From Limnohabitans sp. 2KL-27 (GTDB lineage: Bacteria > Pseudomonadota > Gammaproteobacteria > Burkholderiales > Burkholderiaceae_C), in the NCBI RefSeq assembly GCF_001269345.1, contig NZ_CXOP01000002.1, positions 1,488,853-1,552,852 of the forward strand: a stretch of DNA of 64,000 nucleotides, in the 5' to 3' direction. Made by a program: the position numbers and the translations under genes. The notes under the pieces were generated by a model, which made no database searches, was not told the DNA's origin, and saw only the letters and a program-made list of their open reading frames with translations. The first letter of the stretch is position 1. Each line of letters starts with the position of its first letter. Shown here one piece after another: positions 28,248-40,445 of the stretch.

Positions 28248-29024
28248 TCAGCTGAGCGCGGCCAATTCGGCTTCTTCAAAACCCGCCAGCCGCCGCGCCG
28301 CCATGTTGAAGGGGGGGCGCAGTTTGGGGGCGTCGTACTGCGCGATCAGCTCGGCGTAGGTGCCGACCGGGTCCAGCCCCCGCTGCGCGCACAGGTAGCG
28401 GTACCAGCGGTTGCCTGCGGCCACATGGCCAATTTCCTCGTCAAGAATGATGTCCAAGATCTCACCCGCTCGGTGGTCCCCCACGCTGACCAACTTGTTT
28501 TTCACCCCTGGCGAGGCGTCCAGGCCGCGCGCCTCCATGGTGCGCGGCACGATGCCGATGCGGGCAAGGATGTCGCCCTGGGTGCGCTCGGCCATGTCCC
28601 ACAGGGTGTTGTGCGCCGGAAAGTCGCCGTAGTCAAAACCCATGTCCAGCAAGTGCTGGCGCAGCAAGCTGAAGTGCTTGGCCTCTTCCTGGGCGATGCG
28701 CACCCAGTCGGTATAGAAGGCCTCGGGCAGCCCCGCAAAGCGCCAGACCACATCGAGCGCCAGGTCGATGGCGTTGAGTTCAATGTGGGCGATCGAGTGC
28801 ACCAGCATGGCCCGGCCCTCGGGGGTGGCCATGGATTTGGCTTTGAGCTGGGTGTGGGGCACCAGCACTGGGCGGGCGGCGCGGCCTGGGCTTGCAGCGG
28901 GAGCGCTCAGGCTGTCGAGTGCGCCCACAGGCAGGCTCAGGTCCAGCGCCAAAGTGGCCTGGGCCTTCAGGTTCGGGTCGGTTTGCGCCCAAGGAAGCAG
29001 GGCGGCGGAGCGCAGGGTGTGCAT
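28248..29024 (-). CDS. DUF455 family ferritin-like protein
   Basis: All-helical protein of 258 residues with ferritin-like metal-ligand motifs: HSIAHIELNAIDLALD (near 95-110), EEAKHFSLL (near 143) and EEIGHVAAGNRWY (near 210), giving a di-iron-type set of Glu and His residues. DUF455 proteins are uncharacterised; some are fused to tRNA-modifying enzymes. ATG 29024 is preferred; the frame is open to 29084. Confidence 0.82.
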   Translation of the reverse strand: MHTLRSAALLPWAQTDPNLKAQATLALDLSLPVGALDSLSAPAASPGRAARPVLVPHTQLKAKSMATPEGRAMLVHSIAHIELNAIDLALDVVWRFAGLPEAFYTDWVRIAQEEAKHFSLLRQHLLDMGFDYGDFPAHNTLWDMAERTQGDILARIGIVPRTMEARGLDASPGVKNKLVSVGDHRAGEILDIILDEEIGHVAAGNRWYRYLCAQRGLDPVGTYAELIAQYDAPKLRPPFNMAARRLAGFEEAELAALS

Positions 29025-29063
29025 GGTGATCGCTGACAGCGCCCACGGCGGGGTGTGGGCATC

Positions 29064-29077
29064 CCTACAATTGTAGG
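29064..29077. promoter_or_regulatory. 14-bp perfect palindrome, possible bidirectional -10
   Basis: CCTACAATTGTAGG lies between the divergent DUF455 and gamma carbonic anhydrase genes. It contains TACAAT on both strands, overlapping, as expected for a symmetric -10 region serving two divergent promoters. No convincing -35 was found, so this is tentative; it could also be an operator. Confidence 0.4.
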
Positions 29078-29110
29078 TTTTCAAGAAAACCCAACCGACA
29101 GGAGACCGCC

Positions 29111-29635
29111 ATGGCCATTTACCAACTGGATGATCAAACCCCCAACGTCGCCGACAGCGCCTGGGTGGCCGACAACGCGCAGGTCATGGGCGCGGTCAAG
29201 ATCGCGGCCGATGCCAGTGTTTGGTTTGGCGTGACGGTGCGTGGCGACACGGAGACGATTGAAATCGGCGAGGGCAGCAACATCCAGGACGGCAGCGTGA
29301 TGCACGCCGACCACGGCAAACCGATCAAGGTGGGCAAGCACGTCACCGTGGGCCACATGGTCATGCTGCACGGCTGCACGATTGGCGATGAGTCTTTGAT
29401 CGGCATTGGCGCGGTGGTGCTCAACGGTGCCAAGATTGGCAAGAACTGCCTGGTGGGTGCCGGTTCGCTGGTGACCGAGGGCAAGGAATTTCCCGATGGC
29501 TCGATGATCATGGGCACCCCCGCCAAGGTGGTGCGCGAGTTGAGCCCTGAGCAGATCGAAGGCCTGCGCCAAAGCGCCCGCCATTACGTAGAAAACGCCC
29601 GCCGATTCAAGGCAGGCCTGAAAAAAATCAGCTGA
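29111..29635 (+). CDS. Gamma-class carbonic anhydrase family protein (YrdA-like)
   Basis: Left-handed beta-helix hexapeptide-repeat protein of 174 residues. The three histidine zinc ligands of the family are visible in [26 protein letters not shown]. Activity in this group is variable and many members have no measured carbonic anhydrase activity. A GACAGGAGA ribosome site precedes ATG 29111. Confidence 0.9.
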   Translation: MAIYQLDDQTPNVADSAWVADNAQVMGAVKIAADASVWFGVTVRGDTETIEIGEGSNIQDGSVMHADHGKPIKVGKHVTVGHMVMLHGCTIGDESLIGIGAVVLNGAKIGKNCLVGAGSLVTEGKEFPDGSMIMGTPAKVVRELSPEQIEGLRQSARHYVENARRFKAGLKKIS

Positions 29636-29713
29636 CATTTCGGATGATTTTTTGGCCAGTCCAAACGCTTTTTAACTTTTGAGGATCGGCCCCACGGGGC
29701 TGTTGATTGCACT

Positions 29714-30700
29714 TTGTCCGAACTCCATAAATTCATTTTTGAAGGCCTGCCGGTGCGCGGCATGCTGGTGCGCCTGACCGATGCCTGGCAAGACATCCTG
29801 GCGCGCCGCGCCGCCAACTCCGAGACGGGCGCCTACCCCGCGCCGGTGCGCCAGCTGCTGGGTGAGATGGCCGCAGCCGGCGTGCTGATGCAGGGCAACA
29901 TCAAGTTCAATGGCGCTTTGGTCCTGCAGATTTTTGGCGATGGCCCGGTCAAGTTGGGGGTGGTCGAGGTGCAGCCCGATTTGAGTCTGCGGGCCACCTG
30001 CACGCAGGTGGGCGAGGTGGCCGAAGACGCGACGCTGAGCCAGATGGTGAACGTGAACAACGCCGGACGTTGTGCCATCACCCTCGATCCGCAAGACCGT
30101 TTGCCTGGCCAGCAGCCTTACCAAGGTGTGGTGCCTTTGTTTGGCGACCGGGGCGAAAAGCTCGAGAACATCAGCGAGGTGCTCGAGCATTACATGCTGC
30201 AATCTGAACAGCTCGACACCGTGCTGGTGCTGGCGGCCGACGACCAGGTCGCGGCGGGCTTGCTGATTCAGCGTTTGCCCATCGAAGGTCAGGGCAATCT
30301 GGCCGGGCAGGTGGATTCGCTCATGCGGGAGTCGGTGCTCGGCCAAAGCGAAGACTTCAGCCGCATCGCGATCCTGACCAAGAGCCTCAAGCGCGAAGAG
30401 CTGCTGGGGCTGGACGCCGAAACCATCTTGCACCGCCTGTATTGGGAAGAGCCGCTGGCCCGTTTTGAGCCCCTCATGGGCGAGTCCGGCCCCCGCTTTG
30501 CCTGCCGCTGCAACCGCGAGCGGGTGGGCCACATGATTCGCAGCTTGGGCACCGAAGAGGTGGAGGGCATCATCGCCGAGCAGGGCCAAGTGGAAGTGGG
30601 CTGCGACTTTTGCGGTGCGCAATACCGCTTTGACCCGGTGGATGCTGCGGGCCTGTTCACAGGTCTGCCCACCGATTTGCCCGGCGGCACGGTGCACTGA
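29714..30700 (+). CDS. hslO: Redox-regulated chaperone Hsp33
   Basis: Holdase chaperone activated by oxidative unfolding of a C-terminal zinc site. The four Cys ligands are at 264 and 266 (CRC) and 297 and 300 (CDFC). The N-terminal domain starts SELHKFIFEGLPVRGMLVRL as in relatives, so the TTG at 29714 is taken as the start codon. At 328 residues it is somewhat longer than E. coli Hsp33. Confidence 0.94.
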   Translation: MSELHKFIFEGLPVRGMLVRLTDAWQDILARRAANSETGAYPAPVRQLLGEMAAAGVLMQGNIKFNGALVLQIFGDGPVKLGVVEVQPDLSLRATCTQVGEVAEDATLSQMVNVNNAGRCAITLDPQDRLPGQQPYQGVVPLFGDRGEKLENISEVLEHYMLQSEQLDTVLVLAADDQVAAGLLIQRLPIEGQGNLAGQVDSLMRESVLGQSEDFSRIAILTKSLKREELLGLDAETILHRLYWEEPLARFEPLMGESGPRFACRCNRERVGHMIRSLGTEEVEGIIAEQGQVEVGCDFCGAQYRFDPVDAAGLFTGLPTDLPGGTVH

Positions 30701-30706
30701 AACGTT

Positions 30707-30780
30707 GGTGGGCGCGAGCCCCTGCTCGCGAATGATGGAGCCTGCCACGGCGCGCGTTTGGCCGCGGGGGCGACCTCCCA
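30707..30780. repeat. REP-type inverted repeat pair, copy 3
   Basis: Half-unit GTGGGCGCGAGCCCCTGCTCGCGAATG (written in parts: GTGGGCGCGAGC, then CCCTGCTCGCGAATG) followed by an inverted, diverged half ending GGGGGCGACCTCCCA. It lies between the convergent hslO and nicotinamide riboside kinase genes. Confidence 0.8.
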
Positions 30781-30789
30781 GAGGAGTTT

Positions 30790-31458
30790 TCAGTCTGATC
30801 GCTTGGCCAGCAGCCCTGTGAACAGTTGGTGTTCACACGCCGGGTCGCTGCATTCGTTGCATTGCCACACGGTGCGGCCCTGATTGATGGCAAATTGGGC
30901 GTTTTCTCGGGTCGTGCGGGCCGCATCGTCTTCACCCGACAGCCCCAAGGCCAGCAAAGCATTGTTCAGTCGTTGGTGGCCTTGTCCGTAAACCACGCGG
31001 TAGTTGATTCCCGCGCGCTCCAGTGCCCGACGCAACAGCGTGTCCACCGGGCCACGCACGTGTGGGCCGTCGCGCTGCAGTCCATCGGCTACCCAGGGCA
31101 GGTCCAGCCCGGTGACCAAGGTGATGTCGTACAGGGCTTGGTGTGCCAAAGCCATGGGGTAAAGACTGTCGTCGTCAAACAGCATATGGCTGTAAACCGC
31201 CGTCATGAGGGGGGTCGTGTCCGCAATCAGCCAGCCCGGCGGGGCTTGTGTCACGGCGCGGGCCTGCTCAATCGCGATGCCCATTTGTTCGTGAGCCTGC
31301 GGTGTACGGCCTTCGCGTGCGCACCACTGTCGCAGGACTTCATCCACGGTGACAAGGGCGTGTCCCCGTGCGCGCAATGCGCTGGACAAGGCCTGTGCCA
31401 GCCAGGATTTGCCAGTGCTTTCAGCGCCCACAAGGGCGATGCGCTTTATGGGGGTCAT
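30790..31458 (-). CDS. NadR-like nicotinamide riboside kinase
   Basis: P-loop kinase of 222 residues related to the C-terminal kinase domain of NadR; it would phosphorylate nicotinamide riboside to NMN. Walker A GAESTGKS is at residues 10-17, with DEVLRQWC, LIADTTPLMTAVY and the lid segment RDGPHVRGPVDTLL following. ATG 31458 overlaps the pnuC stop by four bases, so transporter and kinase are translationally coupled, which strongly supports an NAD-precursor salvage role. The C-terminus has a CNECSDPACEH segment that could bind metal. The frame is open upstream but only across pnuC. Confidence 0.85.
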   Translation of the reverse strand: MTPIKRIALVGAESTGKSWLAQALSSALRARGHALVTVDEVLRQWCAREGRTPQAHEQMGIAIEQARAVTQAPPGWLIADTTPLMTAVYSHMLFDDDSLYPMALAHQALYDITLVTGLDLPWVADGLQRDGPHVRGPVDTLLRRALERAGINYRVVYGQGHQRLNNALLALGLSGEDDAARTTRENAQFAINQGRTVWQCNECSDPACEHQLFTGLLAKRSD

Positions 31459-32027
31459 GCGGTCTGCATCTGCAGTTTGCGCTGCCAAGCGCGCCAGCCC
31501 CACACGCTCATGGCGGTGAACAAAACATAGAGCAGGGCGGTCAGCCAGAGTTCTTTGTGTACAAACAGCGCCACGCTGATCACGTTGACCACCCCCCAGA
31601 CCCGCCAGTTGTCGATGTATTTGCGACCCAAAAGGACCTGGCCGACCAAGCTCAGGGCGGTCGGCAAGGCATCCCACCAGGCCACATCGCTGTCTGTGAA
31701 GTGTTGCAGCAGCAGGGCCAGTGCGGGCCACAACAAGGCGCTGGCGATCAGCACCCACCACCAACCCCGGCTCGACAGCCGCTGGATCACCAGGGCAGGT
31801 TGCGCATCCGCGCCCTTGCGCAGCCATTGCCACCAGCCCCAGAGGGCCAAAGCCGCAAACAAAATTTGCAAGCCGGCCTCGCCGTACAGCAGGCTGCCCT
31901 TGAACACAAAGAAGTACAGGACCGAGCTGGCGATGGCCAGCGGCCAGCTCCAGTGCAGCTCCTTGATGCTGCAGACCACCATCACCAAGGCCAGTACGAA
32001 ACCAGCCACCTCGGTTGTGGACATCAT
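31455..32027 (-). CDS. pnuC: Nicotinamide riboside/mononucleotide transporter PnuC
   Basis: Membrane carrier for vitamin B3 nucleosides, 190 residues with about seven hydrophobic helices. Family features include the Trp-rich WGWWQWLRKG segment near 85 and KYIDNWRVWGVVNVISVALF near 135, which line the substrate path. It overlaps ftsB upstream and the riboside kinase downstream by four bases each; trapping by the kinase would drive uptake. Confidence 0.92.
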   Translation of the reverse strand: MMSTTEVAGFVLALVMVVCSIKELHWSWPLAIASSVLYFFVFKGSLLYGEAGLQILFAALALWGWWQWLRKGADAQPALVIQRLSSRGWWWVLIASALLWPALALLLQHFTDSDVAWWDALPTALSLVGQVLLGRKYIDNWRVWGVVNVISVALFVHKELWLTALLYVLFTAMSVWGWRAWQRKLQMQTA

Positions 32028-32299
32028 TTGGCGATTTGTACGAAGATTTCGTTGGGTTTGACCATGCCCAGCTCTTGGCGAGCCCGCTCTTCGACCATGT
32101 TCAGACCTTCTTTGAGGTCATTGACCTCGGCATGGAGTTGCTCGATCTGCAGCCGTGCCTCTTCATTGGCCATTTTTTGTTGCTGCAGTTCACGCTCGAG
32201 CTCGGCCACACTGGGCACACCGCCTTTGCCCAACCACAGCTGGGCCTGGATGATCGCCAGCAAGGCGATCAGCACGATCGGAACGAGGCGGTTGCCCAT
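32024..32299 (-). CDS. ftsB: Cell division protein FtsB
   Basis: Bitopic divisome protein of 91 residues: transmembrane helix at about 5-22, then a periplasmic coiled coil (about 28-75, VAELERELQQQKMANEEARL...) that pairs with FtsL in the FtsQLB complex. The conserved ERARxELGMVKPxE box is at 69-84. It lies directly downstream of eno, the standard order. Confidence 0.94.
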   Translation of the reverse strand: MGNRLVPIVLIALLAIIQAQLWLGKGGVPSVAELERELQQQKMANEEARLQIEQLHAEVNDLKEGLNMVEERARQELGMVKPNEIFVQIAK

Positions 32300-32305
32300 C
32301 GGCGA

Positions 32306-33595
<1,290 letters not shown>

Positions 33596-33641
33596 TCAAC
33601 TCTCTCAATTTAAAAATAAAACGGTTCCACAGGCCGGCGGC

Positions 33642-33929
33642 TCAGACACCTTCGACGGCCACCATGCGCATGATGGCGGCGCCTGCGCGGGCTTCGCGGG
33701 CTTTCAGGTATTCGGGCAGTTCATAAAAAGCCTTGGCGGCCTCGAACGAGGGAAACTTCAGCACAACGATGCGCTCGGGTGCCCAGTCGCCTTCGAGCAC
33801 TTGCACCTGGCCACCGCGCACGCAGACTTCGGCGCCTGCCGTTTTCATGGCGGCCGTGGACCATTTTTTGTACTCTTCGTATTGGGTGGGGTTGGTCACC
33901 TGGACGTGCGCGATGATGTAGCCGCTCAT
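33642..33929 (-). CDS. DUF1330 family protein
   Basis: A 95-residue single-domain ferredoxin-like (dimeric alpha-beta barrel) protein of the DUF1330 family. The conserved [20 protein letters not shown] start and the [23 protein letters not shown] core are present. Function unknown. It overlaps the end of kdsA by four bases and sits before eno. Confidence 0.9.
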   Translation of the reverse strand: MSGYIIAHVQVTNPTQYEEYKKWSTAAMKTAGAEVCVRGGQVQVLEGDWAPERIVVLKFPSFEAAKAFYELPEYLKAREARAGAAIMRMVAVEGV

Positions 33930-34780
33930 GAAAAGTCATCCTCTAAAAATGGGTTTTTCTTGGTCACGGCATCGAGCTGAACCAGGGTTTCCAGCAGGGC
34001 CCGCATCTTGCCCAGCGGCACGGCGTTGGGGCCATCCGACCAGGCCTCGGCAGGCTTGGGGTGGGTTTCCATGAAGAGGCCCGCCACACCGGCGGCCACG
34101 CCAGCGCGGGCGAGAACAGGCACCATCTCGCGCGCACCGCCGCTGCTGGTGCCTTGGCCGCCGGGCTTTTGCACCGAGTGGGTCACGTCGAACACCACAG
34201 GCGCGCCGGTTTTGCGCATCTCGGCCAGGCTGGTCATGTCGGCCACGAGGTTGTTGTAGCCAAAGCTCACACCGCGCTCGCAGGCCAAGAAATTGTCTTC
34301 GGGCAAACCGACTTCGCGCGCTGCGCTGCGGGCTTTGTCGATGACGTTTTTCATGTCCCAAGGGGCCAAAAACTGGCCCTTCTTGATGTTCACCGGCTTG
34401 CCCGACTGCGCCACCGCGCGGATGAAATCGGTCTGGCGGCACAAAAAGGCGGGGGTCTGCAGCACGTCGACCACGCTGGCGACGGTTTTGACCTGCGACT
34501 CCTCGTGCACATCGGTGAGGATGGGCACACCGATTTGGCGACGCACCTCGTCCAGGATTTTCAGGCCCGCATCGATGCCCACACCGCGCTGGGTGCTGCC
34601 CGAGGAGCGGTTGGCTTTGTCGAAAGAGCCTTTGTAAATGAGCGGGATGCCTAGGGCGGTGCAGGCCTCTTGGAGGCGCCCAGCCACCTCGATGGACATC
34701 TCCAGGCCCTCGATGGAGCAGGTGCCCGCGATCAAGAAGAAAGGCTGATCCAGGCCGACATCAAATCCGCAAAGTTTCAT
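33926..34780 (-). CDS. kdsA: 3-deoxy-8-phosphooctulonate synthase
   Basis: Makes KDO-8-phosphate from phosphoenolpyruvate and arabinose-5-phosphate for lipopolysaccharide. The 284-residue protein begins [22 protein letters not shown] and has the [11 protein letters not shown] and [13 protein letters not shown] segments. The cysteine metal ligand of class II enzymes sits in the AGTCSIE segment. ATG 34780 is chosen; the longer open frame overlaps pyrG. Confidence 0.96.
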   Translation of the reverse strand: MKLCGFDVGLDQPFFLIAGTCSIEGLEMSIEVAGRLQEACTALGIPLIYKGSFDKANRSSGSTQRGVGIDAGLKILDEVRRQIGVPILTDVHEESQVKTVASVVDVLQTPAFLCRQTDFIRAVAQSGKPVNIKKGQFLAPWDMKNVIDKARSAAREVGLPEDNFLACERGVSFGYNNLVADMTSLAEMRKTGAPVVFDVTHSVQKPGGQGTSSGGAREMVPVLARAGVAAGVAGLFMETHPKPAEAWSDGPNAVPLGKMRALLETLVQLDAVTKKNPFLEDDFS

Positions 34781-34805
34781 GGCTTGCTCCGTTGCGTTGG
34801 CAATT

Positions 34806-36515
<1,710 letters not shown>

Positions 36516-36529
36516 CTACATTCCCCGGC

Positions 36530-37741
36530 ATGAGCACATTGGCTAGAAAACACATCGTTCTGGGCTTGTCGGGCGGCATTGCGGCCTTCAAGTCGGCAGA
36601 ACTCTGCCGCGCCTTGGTCAAGGCCGGCGTCACCGTGCAGATCGTGATGACCGAGGCGGCCGAGCACTTCATGACGGCGGTGACCCTGCAGGCCTTGTCT
36701 GGCCGGCCGGTCTACACCTCGCAGTGGGACCCGCGCGAGGCCAACAACATGGCGCACATCAACCTCAGCCGCGAGGCCGATGCGATTGTGGTGGCCCCGG
36801 CCAGTGCCGACTTCATGTCCAAACTGCTGCATGGCGGGGCCGATGAGTTGCTCAGCCTCATGTGCCTGGCCCGGCCAGTTGAGCAAGTGCCGCTGATCGT
36901 GGCGCCCGCCATGAACCGCGAGATGTGGGCCAACCCGGCCACCCAGCGCAATGTGGCGCAGCTCAAGGCGGACGGCATCCATGTGCTGGATGTGGGGCAG
37001 GGCGATCAGGCCTGCGGTGAAACCGGCGATGGACGGATGCTCGAAGCCGAGGAGATTCTGGAAGAACTTGAAGCCTTCTTCACCCCCAAGGTGCTGGCGG
37101 GCGAGGCGGTGCTGGTCACGGCCGGACCCACCTATGAGGCGATTGACCCGGTGCGCGGCATCACCAATTTGTCGAGCGGCAAGATGGGTTTTGCCATTGC
37201 CCGCGCGGCACGCATGGCCGGGGCCGAGGTGACTTTGATCGCTGGCCCGGTGAGCCTGGCCACACCCCGGGGCGTCCAGCGCGTGAACGTGCGCTCTGCC
37301 CGTGACATGCTCGAGGCCGTGCAAGGCCATGTCCCTGCCCGAGGTGTTTTCGTGGCCACCGCTGCCGTGGCCGACTGGCGGCCGGCCACTTCGGCAGAGC
37401 AGAAAATCAAAAAAGACGGCACAGGCCAAACGCCCGAGCTGAGCTTTGTGGAGAACCCCGACATTTTGGCGACCGTGGCCCAGTCGGCTGCGGCACAAAA
37501 GGGCGATTTGTTTTGCGTGGGCTTTGCCGCCGAAAGCCATGACCTGTTGGCGCACGCCACGGCCAAACGCATCCGCAAAGGGGTGCCGCTGCTGGTGGGC
37601 AATATTGGCCCCGCCACCTTCGGGCAAGACGACAACGCCTTGTTGCTGGTGGACGCAGCCGGAGCGCGCGAACTGCCGCACGCCAGCAAACAGGCGCTGG
37701 CACAGCAGCTCATCGCCGATATTGCCCGTCGCTTGGGCTGA
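36530..37741 (+). CDS. coaBC: Bifunctional phosphopantothenoylcysteine decarboxylase / phosphopantothenate-cysteine ligase
   Basis: Two consecutive steps of coenzyme A synthesis in one 403-residue protein. The N-terminal flavodoxin-like CoaC domain has [14 protein letters not shown] and the substrate-recognition motif APAMNREMW near 125-133; the C-terminal CoaB domain has [18 protein letters not shown] and the KIKKDG loop. Divergent from pyrG and followed by dut, the usual pairing. Confidence 0.97.
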   Translation: MSTLARKHIVLGLSGGIAAFKSAELCRALVKAGVTVQIVMTEAAEHFMTAVTLQALSGRPVYTSQWDPREANNMAHINLSREADAIVVAPASADFMSKLLHGGADELLSLMCLARPVEQVPLIVAPAMNREMWANPATQRNVAQLKADGIHVLDVGQGDQACGETGDGRMLEAEEILEELEAFFTPKVLAGEAVLVTAGPTYEAIDPVRGITNLSSGKMGFAIARAARMAGAEVTLIAGPVSLATPRGVQRVNVRSARDMLEAVQGHVPARGVFVATAAVADWRPATSAEQKIKKDGTGQTPELSFVENPDILATVAQSAAAQKGDLFCVGFAAESHDLLAHATAKRIRKGVPLLVGNIGPATFGQDDNALLLVDAAGARELPHASKQALAQQLIADIARRLG

Positions 37742-37803
37742 TAGCTATTTCCCGCGCCTCGTCTCACGGGACCGGCGGTTTGTGTATGGATTCCGGAGTC
37801 TTT

Positions 37804-38253
37804 ATGAACATCGATCTCAAAATCATCGACAGCCGCATGGTCGATCAGCTGCCCGCCTATGCGACACCGGGCAGCGCTGGCCTGGATTTGCGGGCCTGCC
37901 TGGATGCCCCTTTGACCTTGCAGCCCAACGCCTGGCAATTGGTGCCCACCGGCATTGCCGTGCACCTCAAAGACCCGGGTTACGCCGCCATGCTGCTGCC
38001 GCGCTCGGGCTTGGGCCACAAGCACGGCATCGTGTTGGGCAATTTGGTGGGCTTGATCGACAGCGATTACCAGGGGCAGCTGATGGTCAGTGCCTGGAAC
38101 CGCAGCGATGTCGCGTTCACGATCGAGCCGATGGAGCGCATTGCCCAAATGGTGATCGTGCCGGTGCTGCAGGCCAACTTCAACGTGGTCGCCGAGTTTG
38201 ATGCGCCCAGCGAGCGGGGCGAGGGCGGCTACGGCTCGACCGGCAAAAAATAA
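37804..38253 (+). CDS. dut: Deoxyuridine 5'-triphosphate nucleotidohydrolase
   Basis: Trimeric dUTPase of 149 residues that keeps uracil out of DNA and feeds dTMP synthesis. The five family motifs are seen, including [33 protein letters not shown] and the C-terminal [10 protein letters not shown] lid. ATG 37804 gives the standard MNIDLKIID start. Confidence 0.97.
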   Translation: MNIDLKIIDSRMVDQLPAYATPGSAGLDLRACLDAPLTLQPNAWQLVPTGIAVHLKDPGYAAMLLPRSGLGHKHGIVLGNLVGLIDSDYQGQLMVSAWNRSDVAFTIEPMERIAQMVIVPVLQANFNVVAEFDAPSERGEGGYGSTGKK

Positions 38254-38281
38254 GCGCCTCGGCGGGCGCTGTTCAAGGAGG

Positions 38282-38815
38282 TCAGTGCAGCGTGGGTATC
38301 GTCTGGCTGCCCTCGTCGCCCACTTCAATTTTGAAAAATCCGGTGCCGCAGCTGCCGCTGCCCACCTCGGCTTCGGTGGGTTCGCGCACCGATTCGACCT
38401 TCAGGTGCAAGCGCAGCGCGATGCCCGACAGCGGGTGGTTGGCGTCCAGCACCACGTGCTCGGGGTAAATTTCGGTCACGGTGTACAGCGCATTGCGCGG
38501 TGCGTCGGGGTGGCAGCCTTCGGGCAAGGCGGTCCCTTCGATCGTCAGACCGGGCTCTAGGCCTTCAGGGAAAAGGGCGAGCGGCTCCAGAAACAGCAGG
38601 TTTTCATCGAAGTCGCCAAAGGCGTCCTCGGGCTCCAGATGCAGGTCCACCTTGGCGCCACGTTCGTGGCCTTGCAAGGCTTCTTCGATCTTGGGCAGCA
38701 GGTCTTGGCCGCCAATGAAAAATTCCACAGGCTCGTCCAGGGTGTCCAGAACTTCGCCCAGCGTGTCTTTGAGTGTCCAGGTCAGTGCGACCACAGAAGG
38801 TGTCTTGATTTCCAT
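38282..38815 (-). CDS. FKBP-type peptidyl-prolyl isomerase, SlyD-like
   Basis: SlyD-type isomerase/chaperone of 177 residues with split FKBP domain and inserted flap (GQDLLPKIEEALQGHERGAKVDLHL, then PEDAFGDFDENLLF, then DANHPLSGIALRLHL). The long His/Cys-rich nickel-binding tail of E. coli SlyD is absent; only GSGSCGTGF remains. The start is ATG 38815. Divergent from roxA. Confidence 0.88.
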   Translation of the reverse strand: MEIKTPSVVALTWTLKDTLGEVLDTLDEPVEFFIGGQDLLPKIEEALQGHERGAKVDLHLEPEDAFGDFDENLLFLEPLALFPEGLEPGLTIEGTALPEGCHPDAPRNALYTVTEIYPEHVVLDANHPLSGIALRLHLKVESVREPTEAEVGSGSCGTGFFKIEVGDEGSQTIPTLH

Positions 38816-38903
38816 ACGACAATTGTCGCAGTTTGGTGGCCCCTTTTTTGGGCTACCTTGGCTTTCAGATGGCACCTGGCGTGCTGTTCACCCGATCGAC
38901 ACC

Positions 38904-40040
38904 ATGAACACAGAACAACCCTTGGCCCTGCTGGGCGGCTTGACTCCCAGCCAATTCATGAAACGCCATTGGCAAAAAAAACCTTTGCTGGTGCGCAACG
39001 CCATCCCGGGCTTTGTGCCCTGTGTGGGCCGCAACGATTTGGTGGCGATGGCCGGAAAAGAGGGCGTGGAGTCGCGTTTGATCGTCGATTCGCCCAAGGG
39101 CTGGAAGATGAAGCATGGCCCTTTGGTCAAGCGCAGCTTGCCGCCTTTAAGCCAGAAAAAATGGACCTTTTTGGTGCAAGGCGTCGACTTGCACCACGAC
39201 GGCGTGCATGCGCTCATGCAACAGTTCCGCTTTGTGCCCGACGCGCGCCTTGACGATGTCATGATCAGTTATGCGACCGATGGCGGTGGTGTGGGGCCAC
39301 ACTTTGACAGCTACGACGTTTTTTTGTTGCAAGCCCAAGGCCAGCGCCGCTGGCGCATTGGCCGCAACAAAGACCTGAGCCTGCAGCCAGGTGTGCCGCT
39401 CAAGATCTTGCAAAATTTTGAGGCCGAAGAGGAATTCGTACTCAACCCCGGTGACATGCTGTACCTGCCACCCAAATACGCCCACGAGGGTGTCGCTGAG
39501 GGCGAGTGCATGACCTGGTCGATGGGTTTTCGGGCGCCCAAGGAAGGCGAGTTGGCCCGAGAGTTGTTGCTGGGCTTGGCCGATGAGGCGTTTGAGGGTC
39601 TGGGCGATGCGCTTTACCGGGATCCCAAACAAATGGCAGTGGCGTCTCCTGCTGCCATTCCGCCGTCTTTGGGTGACTTCGCGCGACAAGTGGTAGATAA
39701 AGCGCTTCAAAATCCGAATTTGCTGGACAGCTTGCTGGGGGAATACCTGACCGAGCCAAAGTCCAATGTCTGGTTTGAAATCTCCGATGTTGAGCCTGAT
39801 TTGTCGGCGGGCGTGCAGCTCGATCGGCGCACCAAAATGATGTACGACGATCGTCACGTCTTCATCAATGGTGAAAGTTTCCGGGTGGCGGGCAAAGATG
39901 CCCGCTTCTTGCGTCAATTGGCAGATAAACGTTGTTTAAATGCAGCTTCTTGTGCGATGTTGAGTGATTCCGCCCAGGAGGCTCTTCTGGATTGGATGGT
40001 CGCCGACTGGTTGAAACCCGGTGAGGACTTTCCCGAGTGA
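38904..40040 (+). CDS. roxA: 50S ribosomal protein L16 arginine 3-hydroxylase-type oxygenase (RoxA/YcfD)
   Basis: Cupin/JmjC iron(II)-2-oxoglutarate oxygenase of 378 residues that in E. coli hydroxylates an arginine of ribosomal protein L16. The iron ligands are visible as PHFDSYDVF (HxD) near residue 132 and YAHEGV near 192; GQRRWRIG follows the first. The C-terminal winged-helix part is also present. The upstream open frame to 38481 runs antisense to the isomerase gene and is not part of the protein. Confidence 0.9.
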   Translation: MNTEQPLALLGGLTPSQFMKRHWQKKPLLVRNAIPGFVPCVGRNDLVAMAGKEGVESRLIVDSPKGWKMKHGPLVKRSLPPLSQKKWTFLVQGVDLHHDGVHALMQQFRFVPDARLDDVMISYATDGGGVGPHFDSYDVFLLQAQGQRRWRIGRNKDLSLQPGVPLKILQNFEAEEEFVLNPGDMLYLPPKYAHEGVAEGECMTWSMGFRAPKEGELARELLLGLADEAFEGLGDALYRDPKQMAVASPAAIPPSLGDFARQVVDKALQNPNLLDSLLGEYLTEPKSNVWFEISDVEPDLSAGVQLDRRTKMMYDDRHVFINGESFRVAGKDARFLRQLADKRCLNAASCAMLSDSAQEALLDWMVADWLKPGEDFPE

Positions 40041-40106
40041 AAGGGTGGTTTGAAGGGTTCGCGTCAGCTCAGTGACGTCAGTTCGGCGAGGCACTAGGGA
40101 AAACGA

Positions 40107-40112
40107 TATAAT
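40107..40112 (+). promoter_or_regulatory. Consensus -10 element before the small lipoprotein gene
   Basis: A perfect TATAAT lies about 112 bases before the ATG at 40224. A -35 resembling TTCGGC is 19 bases upstream, so the -35 is weak. The predicted transcript has a leader of about 105 bases. Confidence 0.55.
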
Positions 40113-40120
40113 TTCAGGCT

Positions 40121-40151
40121 GAGAACAAAAGAGCTCGAGTACTTTTGTCTC
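40121..40151 (+). ncRNA. Leader hairpin upstream of the small lipoprotein gene
   Basis: GAGA-a-CAAAAG pairs with CTTTTG-TCTC around a 10-base loop, near the predicted 5' end of the transcript. Such a 5' hairpin could protect the mRNA from decay. It is a leader structure, not a separate RNA gene as far as can be seen. Confidence 0.4.
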
Positions 40152-40223
40152 GGTCTGAGCAGCTCTAGAGTTTGCTTTCGACAATTTCCGGAAATTGTTT
40201 TAACCCCATAAGGAAAAATCATC

Positions 40224-40406
40224 ATGAACAAGTCCCTCGTTTTGGCCGCCATCATCGCTGCTGCTGCTCTGTCCGCTTGCGGCAAAAAAGAAGAAGCCGC
40301 TGCTCCTGCTGCTCCAGCTCCTGTGGCTGCTCCAGCTGCACCTGCTGCTGACGCTTCTGCTGCACCTGCTGCCGCTCCAGCTGCTGACGCATCTGCTGCC
40401 AAGTAA
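40224..40406 (+). CDS. Small Ala/Pro-rich lipoprotein
   Basis: A 60-residue product with a lipoprotein signal peptide (LAAIIAAAALSAC, lipobox LSAC, lipidated Cys at 19), then KKEE and about 35 residues made almost only of Ala, Pro, Val, Asp and Ser. The Ala/Pro tail would be extended. An AAGGA ribosome site, a perfect -10 upstream and an intrinsic terminator downstream mark it as a true, probably strongly expressed single gene. Similar tiny lipoproteins are often seen in Comamonadaceae; function unknown. Confidence 0.8.
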   Translation: MNKSLVLAAIIAAAALSACGKKEEAAAPAAPAPVAAPAAPAADASAAPAAAPAADASAAK

Positions 40407-40445
40407 TGAATGGCTGCATTCCCGGCTTGCGCCGGGGACGCATAT

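Noticed and set aside
29111..29635. Carbonic anhydrase belonging to the microcompartment
   Set aside because: It lies 20 kb away beside hslO and is the common YrdA-type protein found in most proteobacteria.
31455..32027. NAD-responsive riboswitch upstream of pnuC
   Set aside because: pnuC overlaps ftsB by four bases, leaving no leader for such an element.
38481..38903. Long N-terminal extension of roxA
   Set aside because: It runs antisense to the SlyD-like gene and has no family similarity; the oxygenase starts naturally at ATG 38904.
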